DNA from: JADGGV01 sp035715725
Lineage (GTDB): Bacteria > Gemmatimonadota > Gemmatimonadetes > Longimicrobiales > RSA9
Assembly: GCA_035715725.1 (NCBI GenBank)
Contig: DASTKT010000151.1
Coordinates: forward strand, 1 to 37,606
Length of the DNA stretch: 37,606 bases
Direction of reading: 5' to 3'
Below, piece by piece: positions 24,480 to 31,195 of the stretch. Numbering within the stretch: the first letter of the stretch is position 1; each line of letters starts with the position of its first letter. The position numbers were made by a program, and so were the translations under genes. Under the pieces are notes generated by a model. It had not been told where the DNA came from and did no database searches. It saw only the letters and a list, made by a program, of their open reading frames with translations.

Positions 24480-25079
24480 TCACACCGCCGATGCCGCCAG
24501 CTTCCCCTCGAGGTATGCCTTCACCCGTGGCCACTCCTCGGCGATGATGCTGAAGTAGACCGAGTCGCGGACGCGTCCGCTCGCGGTGACCATGTGGCTG
24601 CGGAAGATCCCCTCCTGCGTGGCGCCGATCCGGGCGAGCGCGGCGCGCGACTTCTCGTTCAGGCGGTCCGTCTTGAACTCGACGCGGCGCAGGCCGAGGC
24701 GCTCGAAGGCGTGGCACAGCATCAGGTACTTCGCCTCGGTGTTCACGGGCGTGCGCTGCCACGGCCGCGCGACCCACGTCCAGCCGATCTCGACGCGACC
24801 GTGCGTCCGCTCCAGGCTGTGGTAGCGCGTGCTGCCGATGACGCGCGCCGTCGCGCGCTCGACGGTCACGAACGGGAGCGAATGCCCGGCCGCCCACCAG
24901 CGCAGCGCCTCCTCGACGTACGCGCGCATCTGCTCGGGCGTGGCCACGTTCGCGTACGTCCAGCGCCACAGCTCCTCGTCCAGCCCGACCGCGCTCAGCG
25001 CGTCCGCGTGCTCGAGGCCCATCGGCTCGAGCCGGACGTGACGCCCCTCCAGCACCACCGGCTCCATCGTGACGCTCAC
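24480..25079 (-). CDS. GNAT-family N-acetyltransferase
   Basis: A 199-residue protein. I prefer the GTG at 25079, which overlaps the upstream stop (GTGA) and has GGGAAGG a few bases before it; an ATG four codons in (25067) is the alternative. VVLEGRHVRLEPMGLEHADAL is the typical opening of RimJ/RimL-like acetyltransferases. VEIGWTWVARPWQRTPVNTEAKYLMLCHAFERLGLRRVEFKTD corresponds to the acetyl-CoA-binding region, and ALARIGATQEGIFRSH to the C-terminal part. Proteins of this subgroup acetylate N-termini, amino acids or small molecules; the target is unknown. It is coupled to the DUF4442 gene. Confidence 0.88.
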   Translation of the reverse strand: MSVTMEPVVLEGRHVRLEPMGLEHADALSAVGLDEELWRWTYANVATPEQMRAYVEEALRWWAAGHSLPFVTVERATARVIGSTRYHSLERTHGRVEIGWTWVARPWQRTPVNTEAKYLMLCHAFERLGLRRVEFKTDRLNEKSRAALARIGATQEGIFRSHMVTASGRVRDSVYFSIIAEEWPRVKAYLEGKLAASAV

Positions 25080-25588
25080 GTCGCCTTCCCTTCCCCGCGT
25101 CGGCGGATGTGCAGGGTCTTCCGTACCGAGGCGTGGACGACGCCGAGATCGTCCACGAGGTCCACGTCGTACACGCGCTCCACGAAGGCCTCGCTCGCCA
25201 GCGCGGCGCGGATGTCGTCCAGCTCGCGCTGGTCCAGGCTGAAGTTCGCGAAAAGCGCCGCGCGACCGGGCTTCCGGAACCGGATCGTCGCCGCCTTGTC
25301 CCACACGACGTACCCGGGGCCGAGGTTCCGGATCAGCATCACCATGTAGATCGGGTCGACGGCCGCGTACATGCTGCCGCCGAAGATCGTGCCGACGTAA
25401 TTGCGCGTGCGCCAGCTCAGCGGCAGGCGGATGCGGATCTCGCGGAAGTCGGGCGAGAGGTGCGTGATCCGTGCGCCGGTGGACCAGAACGCCGGGAACA
25501 GGTTGAAGCCGAAGCGCGTGAGCCGCGTGCGGAGCCGCTCAAGCACGCGGGCCTCCGCTCTCCGCGGCCAGGGTGCTCCATCGCCCAT
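25076..25588 (-). CDS. DUF4442 (hotdog-fold thioesterase-like) protein
   Basis: A 170-residue protein from the ATG at 25588. WSTGARITHLSPDFREIRIRLPLSWRTRNYVGTIFGGSMYAAVDPIYMVMLIRNLG is characteristic of the DUF4442 family, which has a hotdog thioesterase-like fold; NYVGTIFGGSMYA is the helix-containing signature. It may hydrolyse or bind acyl-CoA or similar thioesters. It is divergent from the histidine operon and translationally coupled to the GNAT gene downstream. A perfect palindrome GGCGACGTCGCC (25651-25662) lies in the spacer before it and could serve either direction. Confidence 0.82.
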   Translation of the reverse strand: MGDGAPWPRRAEARVLERLRTRLTRFGFNLFPAFWSTGARITHLSPDFREIRIRLPLSWRTRNYVGTIFGGSMYAAVDPIYMVMLIRNLGPGYVVWDKAATIRFRKPGRAALFANFSLDQRELDDIRAALASEAFVERVYDVDLVDDLGVVHASVRKTLHIRRRGEGKAT

Positions 25589-25650
25589 CGTGCCGGATCG
25601 GGGTGTCGGGCATGCTCCTCGGGGGCCGGAGGGTCCGCCGCTAAATTCGA

Positions 25651-25662
25651 GGCGACGTCGCC
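25651..25662. promoter_or_regulatory. Palindrome in the DUF4442/his divergent region
   Basis: GGCGACGTCGCC is a perfect 12-bp palindrome located 53 bases before the his -35 element and 62 bases upstream of the DUF4442 start. It may be an operator. GC-rich palindromes arise easily by chance here, so confidence is low. Confidence 0.25.
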
Positions 25663-25714
25663 GGCGCGAAAGGGGAGGCGGGCATCCCCCCACGCCCCGT
25701 CCGGCGCCCCCCGG

Positions 25715-25743
25715 TTGACCCGCCGCGCCCGCCCGGCTAGCTT
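25715..25743 (+). promoter_or_regulatory. his operon promoter, placed for a leaderless leader-peptide mRNA
   Basis: TTGACC (25715-25720), 17 bases, TAGCTT (25738-25743). Seven bases follow before the ATG of the leader peptide, so transcription would begin at or next to that ATG. There is no ribosome-binding site before the ATG, in agreement with leaderless initiation. A similar TTGACG-17-TAGTAT layout precedes padR. Confidence 0.6.
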
Positions 25744-25750
25744 CCTCGCC

Positions 25751-25846
25751 ATGACGACGCTCGGCCGCTCGACCCGCCATCCGCATCACGCGCATCACCA
25801 CGGCCCCGACGGGTCGCGGAGCGGGCGCGTGTGCCGGCCGGTGTAG
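25751..25846 (+). CDS. hisL: Histidine operon leader peptide
   Basis: A 31-residue peptide (ATG to TAG). Residues 10-17 read HPHHAHHH: six His codons (25778, 25784, 25787, 25793, 25796, 25799) within eight. It ends 28 bases before the terminator stem of the attenuator and about 94 bases before hisG. When charged His-tRNA is short, a ribosome would stall here and let the antiterminator form. Known hisL peptides in enteric bacteria have seven consecutive His codons and work this way; the sequence is unrelated apart from the His run. The start is leaderless by the promoter position. The run of His codons, the terminator and the alternative pairing together make chance unlikely. Confidence 0.88.
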   Translation: MTTLGRSTRHPHHAHHHGPDGSRSGRVCRPV

Positions 25847-25911
25847 GCGCAGCGAGCCCAGGGCAGTCGAGCTCCGCGGTCCGTCCCCGGGACGGGCCGC
25901 GGTATTTTTTT
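25765..25911 (+). promoter_or_regulatory. his attenuator: pause hairpin, antiterminator and Rho-independent terminator
   Basis: Terminator: 25874-25886 pairs with 25890-25902 (13 bp, one G-U, 3-base loop), then TA and seven T (25905-25911). Antiterminator: 25808-25822 (GACGGGTCGCGGAGC) pairs with 25871-25885 (GCTCCGCGGTCCGTC), 15 bp with two G-U pairs, and uses the same bases as the terminator 5' arm. Pause hairpin: 25765-25776 pairs with 25810-25824 with a 3-base bulge and has the His codons in its loop. The antiterminator strand is an 11/12 copy of the terminator 3' arm (25891-25902), as expected for mutually exclusive folds. Confidence 0.88.
25874..25911 (+). terminator. Rho-independent terminator before hisG
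   Basis: A 13-bp GC-rich stem (25874-25886 and 25890-25902) is followed by seven consecutive T, the only such T-run in the window. It lies 29 bases upstream of the hisG ATG and inside the transcript from the his promoter, so it must act as a conditional terminator. Confidence 0.9.
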
Positions 25912-25939
25912 GCATTCACCCGAGCAGGTGGACGGAGCG

Positions 25940-26803
25940 ATGATCCGCATCGCGTTGCCGAACAAGGGACGGCTCGCGGAGGGCGCCAGAGAGATCCTGG
26001 AGCGCGCCGGGCTGGAGTTCGACATGGCGCACGAGCGCTCGCTGCAGGCCTCGCTGGGCGGCGAGTTCCAGGCGCTCTTCGTGCGCGCCAACGACATCCC
26101 GGAGTTCGTGGCGGACGGCGCCGCGGACGTCGGGATCACGGGACGCGACCTGGTCGAGGAGTCCGGCCGGCCGTTGCGCGTACTCCTCGACCTCGGCTTC
26201 GGCCGCTGCCGCCTCGCCGTGGCGGTGCGCGAGGAGGACGAGATCGTGGACACCGCCGGGATCCGTGCCGGCACCCGCGTCGCCACGACGTTCCCGAGCC
26301 TGGCGCGCCGCTACTTCGAGACGGCCGGACGCGACGTCGCCATCGTCCCGGTCTCCGGCGCCGCCGAAGTCGCGCCGCACCTGGGCGTGGCCGACATCAT
26401 CGTGGACCTCGTCTCGACCGGCTCGACGCTGAAGACGAACGGGCTGCGCGAGGTGGCCACGGTGCTCGAGTCCTCGGCGCTCCTCGTCTCGCGGCCGCAG
26501 ATCCTCGACGAGCCGATGGCCGGGCGGAAGGTCCGCGAGCTGACCGTCGCGCTCGAGTCCGTGATCCGCGCCGAGGGGAAGCGCTACCTCATGGCGAACG
26601 TGCGCAAGGACGTGCTCCCGCAGGTCAAGGAGATCCTGCCGGGCATCTCCGGCCCCACGATCGTCGACGTCCTCGACCACGGCGACTGGGTGGCGGCGCA
26701 CGCCGTCGTCGACCGGCGCGAGCTGTACCGCGTGGTCGCGGAGCTGAAGTCCATCGGGGCGACGGGGATCCTGGTGACGAAGATCGAGAGGCTGATGCCA
26801 TGA
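25940..26803 (+). CDS. hisG: ATP phosphoribosyltransferase, long form
   Basis: A 287-residue protein catalysing the first step of histidine synthesis (ATP + PRPP). The start IRIALPNKGRLAEGA and GITGRDLVEESG are the usual N-terminal motifs. DIIVDLVSTGSTLKTNGL is the PRPP-binding signature. The length and the C-terminal part (about 215-287, with RYLMANVRKDVLPQVKEILPGISGPTI) correspond to the regulatory domain of long-form HisG, so no HisZ is needed and histidine feedback inhibition is expected. It is controlled by the attenuator immediately upstream. Its stop overlaps the hisD start (ATGA). A ribosome-site-like sequence (GGTGGACGGAG) precedes the ATG. Confidence 0.96.
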   Translation: MIRIALPNKGRLAEGAREILERAGLEFDMAHERSLQASLGGEFQALFVRANDIPEFVADGAADVGITGRDLVEESGRPLRVLLDLGFGRCRLAVAVREEDEIVDTAGIRAGTRVATTFPSLARRYFETAGRDVAIVPVSGAAEVAPHLGVADIIVDLVSTGSTLKTNGLREVATVLESSALLVSRPQILDEPMAGRKVRELTVALESVIRAEGKRYLMANVRKDVLPQVKEILPGISGPTIVDVLDHGDWVAAHAVVDRRELYRVVAELKSIGATGILVTKIERLMP

Positions 26804-29349
26804 AGCCGACCAACGAAGCGGAGTGGGAGAGTGGAGGAGCGGAAGAGCGGCGGACGGAGGGATCGCCCACTCCCCCGCTCCCCCATTCGCCCACTCTGGC
26901 AGTGACCGGCAGGCTGGCGGAGCTGACCGCGGAGGAGGAAGCGCTCCTGCTGAACCGCGGCCGCGCCAGCGACCCGGAGGTCGAGGCCGCCGTCCGCGCC
27001 CTGATCGACAACGTCCGCCGCCGCGGCGACGCCGCGCTGCGCGAGCAGGCGCTCCGCTTCGACCGCGCCTCGCTCGAGTCCCTCGAGGTCCCACGCGAGG
27101 CGTGGGACGAGGCGCTGGAGGGGCTCGAGCCGGCGGCCCGCGCCGCGCTCGAGCAGGCCGCGGACAACATCGCGGCGTTCCACCGGGCGCAGCTCCCGCC
27201 GCCGCTCGAGGTCGAGGTGACGCCCGGCGTCCGCCTCGGGCGCCGCGCCGAGCCGCTCGAGCGCGTGGCCGTCTACGCGCCAGGCGGCCGCGCCGCCTAC
27301 CCCAGCAGCGTGCTCATGGGCGTGGTCCCGGCCCGCGTGGCCGGGGTCGGGGAGGTCGTGGTCTGCTCGCCCGCCGGACCGGACGGGCGCCCGCCGGCCG
27401 CCGTGCTCGCGGCCTGCGCGCTCGCCGGCGCCGACCGCGTCTTCGCCGTCGGCGGCGCCGGCGCCATCGCCGCCGTCGCCTACGGCACCGAGACGATCCC
27501 CCGCTGCGACAAGGTGGTCGGCCCCGGCAACGCGTACGTCACGGAGGCCAAGCGCCAGCTCAACGGCCGGATCGCCATCGACTCGCCGGCCGGTCCCTCC
27601 GAGGTGCTCGTCATCGCGGACGGCGCGGCGGACCCGGAGGTCGTGGCCGCCGAGCTGATCTGCCAGGCGGAGCACGACCCCGACGCCGCCGCCGTGCTCG
27701 TCTGCACCGTGGGGCGAGTGCTCGAGGCGACGCTCGCCGCGCTGGCGCGCCGCGTCCCCGCCGAGCCGCGCCGCGAGATCGTCGAGGCCGCGCTCGCCGC
27801 GCGCGGCGGGCTGCTGCTGGCGGACTCGCTCGAGGAGGCGCTCGCGTTCAGTGCCCGCTACGCGCCCGAGCACCTGCTGCTGCTGGTGCGGGACCCGCGC
27901 GCGGCGCTGGACGGCGTCCGCGCCGCCGGCACGGTCTTCCTCGGCGCGGGCAGCTCCGTCGCGTTCGGCGACTACGTCACCGGCGCGAACCACGTGCTCC
28001 CGACCGCGGGGCTGGCCCGCTCGTACCCCGGGCTCTCGACGCTCGACTTCCTGCGCTGGTTCACGTACCAGGAGGTCTCGCGGGATGCCGCCGCGCGCCT
28101 CGCCGGCCCGACCGCCACGCTCGCCGAGGCCGAGGGGCTGCCCGCGCACGCCGCCGCCGCGCGGCTCCGGACGGCGGAGGGGGAGAGTGGACGAGTGGAG
28201 GAGGGGGTGATCGCCCCCGCGGGCGGAAGCCGCCCGGGGACTTCGCCACGTCCCCCCCTCCCCCACTCCCCCGCTCTGCCGTTCCGCGCTGCGTACCGCG
28301 ACATCGAGCTGTACGACCCGGCGCGGCGCCCGATCGGGCTCGACCTGAGCGACAACACGTCGCTCTACGGCGCGCCGCCCGCCGCCATGCGCGCGCTCCG
28401 CGAGCTGAGCCAGGCGCAGGTCACGCGCTACCCGCCGGTCTTCGCCGAGCGGCTGAAGGAGGCGCTGGCCGAGCTGCACGGCGTCCAGCCGGAGAACATC
28501 GCCACGGGGTGCGGCTCCGACGACGTCATCGACAGCGCGCTCAGGGCGTTCTGCGAGCCGGGCGACGTCGTCGCCTACCCGGAGCCGACGTTCAGCATGG
28601 TGCCGCTGTTCGTGCAGATGAACGCCGCCCGGCCGGTGGGCGTGCCGATGGCGCCCGGCTTCGCGCTGGACGTGGACGCGGTGCTCTCGACGCGCGCCCG
28701 CGCGATCTACCTGTGCACGCCGAACAACCCGACGGGCATGCCGATCCGCTACGCGGACATCGTGGAGGTCGTGGACGCCGCCACCGGCGTGGTGCTCGTG
28801 GACGAGGCGTACGCCGACTACGGTGCGGCCACGTTCATCGGCGGCGCCATCGAGTCCGGGCGCGCGGTCGTTCTGCGCACGCTCTCCAAGGCGTTCGGGC
28901 TCGCGGGGCTGCGCATCGGCTACGCGATCGGCGCGCCGGCGCTGGTGCGGGAGATCGAGAAGTCGCGCGGCCCGTACAAGATCAGCGCGGCGGCGGAGGC
29001 GGCGGCGCTCGCGGCGCTGGCGGAGGACCGGGAATGGGCGGCCGCCAACGTCGCCGACGTCGTCCGCAACCGGGAGGCGCTCGTGGCCGAGCTGGAGGGG
29101 ATGGGGCTCCGCGTCTGGCCGTCCGCGGCCAACTTCCTGCTGGTTCGCGCGGGCGCGGGCGAGGGCGGCGCCGCCGGGCGCCTGCTCGCGGCGCTGCGTG
29201 AGCGCGACGTGGCGGTCCGCGCCTTCCCCGGCCTCCCCCAGGCCGGCGACTGCATCCGCGTCAGCATCGGCCCGTGGCCCGCCATGGAACGATTCGTGGA
29301 TGCGCTGCGGGGAGCGTTGGAGATGGATGCGGGAGAGGAGAGGGCATGA
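26800..29349 (+). CDS. hisDC: HisD-HisC fusion (histidinol dehydrogenase + histidinol-phosphate aminotransferase)
   Basis: One 849-residue frame. HisD (about 35-460): VAVYAPGGRAAYPSSVLM, VGPGNAYVTEAKR, LICQAEHDP with zinc and catalytic residues, GANHVLPT and SYPGLSTLDFLRWFTYQ. HisC (about 495-849): DLSDNTSLYGAPP, YLCTPNNPTG and the PLP lysine in LRTLSKAFGLAGLRIGYA; its 355 residues are normal for the family. The two are separate proteins in most bacteria. Residues 5-33 and 460-494 are not homologous to either enzyme; both are encoded by family A palindromic repeats read in the same frame (SPTPPLPHSPT and SPRPPLPHSPA). An in-frame GTG at 28207 with GGAGGAGG just before it could also give free HisC. 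The ATG overlaps the hisG stop. A GTG at 26902, after the first repeat, is an alternative start but lacks a ribosome site. Confidence 0.9.
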   Translation: MKPTNEAEWESGGAEERRTEGSPTPPLPHSPTLAVTGRLAELTAEEEALLLNRGRASDPEVEAAVRALIDNVRRRGDAALREQALRFDRASLESLEVPREAWDEALEGLEPAARAALEQAADNIAAFHRAQLPPPLEVEVTPGVRLGRRAEPLERVAVYAPGGRAAYPSSVLMGVVPARVAGVGEVVVCSPAGPDGRPPAAVLAACALAGADRVFAVGGAGAIAAVAYGTETIPRCDKVVGPGNAYVTEAKRQLNGRIAIDSPAGPSEVLVIADGAADPEVVAAELICQAEHDPDAAAVLVCTVGRVLEATLAALARRVPAEPRREIVEAALAARGGLLLADSLEEALAFSARYAPEHLLLLVRDPRAALDGVRAAGTVFLGAGSSVAFGDYVTGANHVLPTAGLARSYPGLSTLDFLRWFTYQEVSRDAAARLAGPTATLAEAEGLPAHAAAARLRTAEGESGRVEEGVIAPAGGSRPGTSPRPPLPHSPALPFRAAYRDIELYDPARRPIGLDLSDNTSLYGAPPAAMRALRELSQAQVTRYPPVFAERLKEALAELHGVQPENIATGCGSDDVIDSALRAFCEPGDVVAYPEPTFSMVPLFVQMNAARPVGVPMAPGFALDVDAVLSTRARAIYLCTPNNPTGMPIRYADIVEVVDAATGVVLVDEAYADYGAATFIGGAIESGRAVVLRTLSKAFGLAGLRIGYAIGAPALVREIEKSRGPYKISAAAEAAALAALAEDREWAAANVADVVRNREALVAELEGMGLRVWPSAANFLLVRAGAGEGGAAGRLLAALRERDVAVRAFPGLPQAGDCIRVSIGPWPAMERFVDALRGALEMDAGEERA
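26815..26897. repeat. Family A repeat core inside the hisD N-terminus
   Basis: Purine-rich arm 26819-26842 matches intergenic copy 2 (3929-3952) at 23 of 24 bases. Pyrimidine-rich arm 26866-26884 is identical over 19 bases to 33833-33851 of copy 5. It supplies hisD residues 5-33. The frame stays open throughout. Confidence 0.8.
28175..28279. repeat. Family A repeat core as the HisD-HisC linker
   Basis: Purine-rich arm (GAGAGTGG, GAGTGGAGGAGG) at 28183-28204, a central perfect hairpin GGGCGG-AAG-CCGCCC (28221-28235), then a pyrimidine-rich arm (CTCCCCCACTCCCCCGCTCT). The pyrimidine arm is in the same reading frame as in the hisD N-terminal copy. The purine arm contains GGAGGAGG (28197-28204) close before an in-frame GTG (28207), a possible internal translation start. 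Confidence 0.75.
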
Positions 29350-29942
29350 TCGTCGGACTCGTGGATTACGGTGTAGGCAACCTGCATTCTCTGGTGAAGG
29401 CGCTGGAGCTCGGCGGCGCGCGGGTGCGCGTCGAGACCAACCCGCGGCTCGCGCTCGGGTCCGACGCGCTCGTGCTCCCCGGCGTCGGCGCGTTCGGGCC
29501 CGCGGCGCTCGGCCTCGCGCCGGCGGCGTCGGAGATCCGCGACGCGCTGCGGGCCGGCTTCCCCGCGCTCGGCATCTGCCTCGGCATGCAGCTCCTGTTC
29601 GAGGGGAGCGAGGAGAGCCCGGGCGAGGGGCTGGGCATCTTCCGCGGGCAGGTGCGGCGGCTGCACGCGCGCCGCGTGCCGCAGATGGGGTGGAACTGGG
29701 TGACCTCGCGGCCGGACCCGCTCTTCGCGCGGCGGCCGCTCCTCAGCGCGTACTACGCCAACAGCTACATCGCCGTGCCGGAGGAGCCGGGCGACGTCGT
29801 GGCCACCTCCGACTACGACGGCATCAGCTTTCCCGCCGCCGTGCGCCGCGGCCGCACCTGGGGCGTGCAGTTCCACCCGGAGAAGAGCGGCGCCGCCGGG
29901 CTCGACCTGATCCGCGGCTTCCTGGCGCAGGTCGGCCGGTGA
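29346..29942 (+). CDS. hisH: Imidazole glycerol phosphate synthase, glutamine amidotransferase subunit
   Basis: A 198-residue class I glutamine amidotransferase. It begins MIVGLVDYGVGNLHSL, with the ATG overlapping the hisDC stop (ATGA). The catalytic Cys is C78 in ALGICLGMQLLFEGSEE; the His-Glu pair is in WGVQFHPEKS. PQMGWNWV is a further HisH marker. It releases ammonia from glutamine and passes it to HisF, encoded three genes downstream. The stop overlaps the hisA GTG start. Confidence 0.96.
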   Translation: MIVGLVDYGVGNLHSLVKALELGGARVRVETNPRLALGSDALVLPGVGAFGPAALGLAPAASEIRDALRAGFPALGICLGMQLLFEGSEESPGEGLGIFRGQVRRLHARRVPQMGWNWVTSRPDPLFARRPLLSAYYANSYIAVPEEPGDVVATSDYDGISFPAAVRRGRTWGVQFHPEKSGAAGLDLIRGFLAQVGR

Positions 29943-30652
29943 TCGCCTACCCCGCCATCGACCTGCGCGGCGGCCGCGTCGTCCAGCTCGTCGGCGGCCG
30001 GCCGGAGGACGAGCGCGTCAGCCTGCCGGACCCGCTGGAGGTGGCCGCCCGCTGGCGCGACGCCGGCTTCCGCGCGCTCCACGTCGTCGACCTCGACGCC
30101 GCGCTCGGCCACGGCTCGAACCGCGCCGCCGTCGAGCGGCTCCTGACGGAGTCCGGGCTGCCGGCGCAGGTCGGCGGCGGCATCCGCGACGACGCCACCG
30201 CCGCCGCGCTCCTCGACGCCGGCGCCGCCCGCGTCATCGTCGGCACGCGCGCCGTCACCGACCCGGCGTGGCTCGAGGCGCTCGCCGCGCGCCACCCCGG
30301 CCGCGTCGTCGTCGCCGCCGACGTCCGGGGCGACGAGGTCGTCGTCCACGGCTGGACCGCCGGCGCCGGTCTCGGCGTACCAGAGCTGCTCGAAGGGCTG
30401 GCCGCGCTGCCGCTGGCCGCTATACTGGTCACCGACGTCGCGCGGGAAGGACGCCTCGCCGGCGCCGACGCCGAGCGCTTCGGCGCGCTCGCCGCCTCCA
30501 CGCGCCACCCGCTCCAGGCCGCCGGCGGCATCGCCGCCCTGGACGACCTGCGGCGCCTCGCGGCGCGCGGCGTAGCCGGGGCCGTCCTCGGGATGTCCCT
30601 CTACACGGGCGCGGTGGACGCGGCCGCCGCCGCCAGGGAGTTCGCCGAATGA
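29939..30652 (+). CDS. hisA: Phosphoribosylformimino-5-aminoimidazole carboxamide ribotide isomerase
   Basis: A 237-residue (beta/alpha)8 isomerase starting at a GTG within the hisH stop (GTGA). IAYPAIDLRGGRVVQLVGG carries the first catalytic Asp. VVVAADVRGDEVVVHGW carries the second. VGGGIRDDATAAALLDAGAARVIVGT and AAGGIAALDDLRRL are the two phosphate-binding segments. LVTDVAREGRLAG also fits HisA rather than HisF. It converts ProFAR to PRFAR. The TAA/TGA-type stop overlaps the hisB start (ATGA). Confidence 0.95.
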   Translation: MIAYPAIDLRGGRVVQLVGGRPEDERVSLPDPLEVAARWRDAGFRALHVVDLDAALGHGSNRAAVERLLTESGLPAQVGGGIRDDATAAALLDAGAARVIVGTRAVTDPAWLEALAARHPGRVVVAADVRGDEVVVHGWTAGAGLGVPELLEGLAALPLAAILVTDVAREGRLAGADAERFGALAASTRHPLQAAGGIAALDDLRRLAARGVAGAVLGMSLYTGAVDAAAAAREFAE

Positions 30653-31191
30653 CCGGCATCGTGCGGGAGACGCGCGAGACCAGCGTGCGGGTGTCCGTCT
30701 CGGAGGGGACCGGCCATGCCACGGTCGCCACGACGGAGCCGTTCCTGGACCACATGCTCGAGACGCTGGCGCGCTACGGCGGCCTCGATCTCGCGGTGCA
30801 GGCCTCCGGCGATCTCCGGCATCATCTCGTGGAGGACGTGGCCATCACGCTCGGGCTGGCGCTGCGCGAGGCCGTGCCGCCGACCTGCCGCCGCTACGGC
30901 GACGCGACCGTCGTCATGGACGACGCGCTCGTGCAGGTCGCGCTCGACGCCGGCGGCCGTCCGTTCTACCAGGGCCCGCTGCCGAGTCGGCTCTACGACC
31001 ATTTCTTCCGGTCGCTCGCCGACAACGCGGCATTGACCCTGCACGTGCGCGTCGTCCGCGGTCGCGACCGCCACCACGTCGTGGAGGCGGCCGTCAAGGC
31101 CCTCGGGCTCGCGCTCCGCGAGGCGCTCGCTCCCGGCGACGTCGTCTTCAGCACCAAGGGCTCGGTCCGCATCGAGCGGGAGGAGGACTGA
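30649..31191 (+). CDS. hisB: Imidazoleglycerol-phosphate dehydratase
   Basis: A 180-residue monofunctional dehydratase without the phosphatase domain seen in enteric HisB, consistent with the separate HisN in this operon. Metal-binding motifs: FLDHMLETLARYGGLDL, RHHLVEDVAITLG and, in the second half, DHFFRSLADNAALTLHV and RDRHHVVEAAVKALGLALREA. It forms imidazole acetol phosphate, the substrate of HisC. The ATG overlaps the hisA stop; hisF follows after 4 bases. Some positions differ from common relatives (TCRRYGDATVVMDDALVQVALD in place of I-RYGxxxxPMDEAL) but ligands look intact. Confidence 0.95.
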   Translation: MTGIVRETRETSVRVSVSEGTGHATVATTEPFLDHMLETLARYGGLDLAVQASGDLRHHLVEDVAITLGLALREAVPPTCRRYGDATVVMDDALVQVALDAGGRPFYQGPLPSRLYDHFFRSLADNAALTLHVRVVRGRDRHHVVEAAVKALGLALREALAPGDVVFSTKGSVRIEREED

Positions 31192-31195
31192 CACC

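Noticed and set aside
25831..26799. Upstream extension of the hisDC frame
   Set aside because: It overlaps hisG and the attenuator in another frame and is not protein-like; the ATG at 26800 is the operon-consistent start.
28182..28281. Separate hisD and hisC genes with a normal intergenic gap
   Set aside because: There is no stop codon in frame between the two domains; a frameshift by sequencing error remains possible but would have to be coincident with a repeat.
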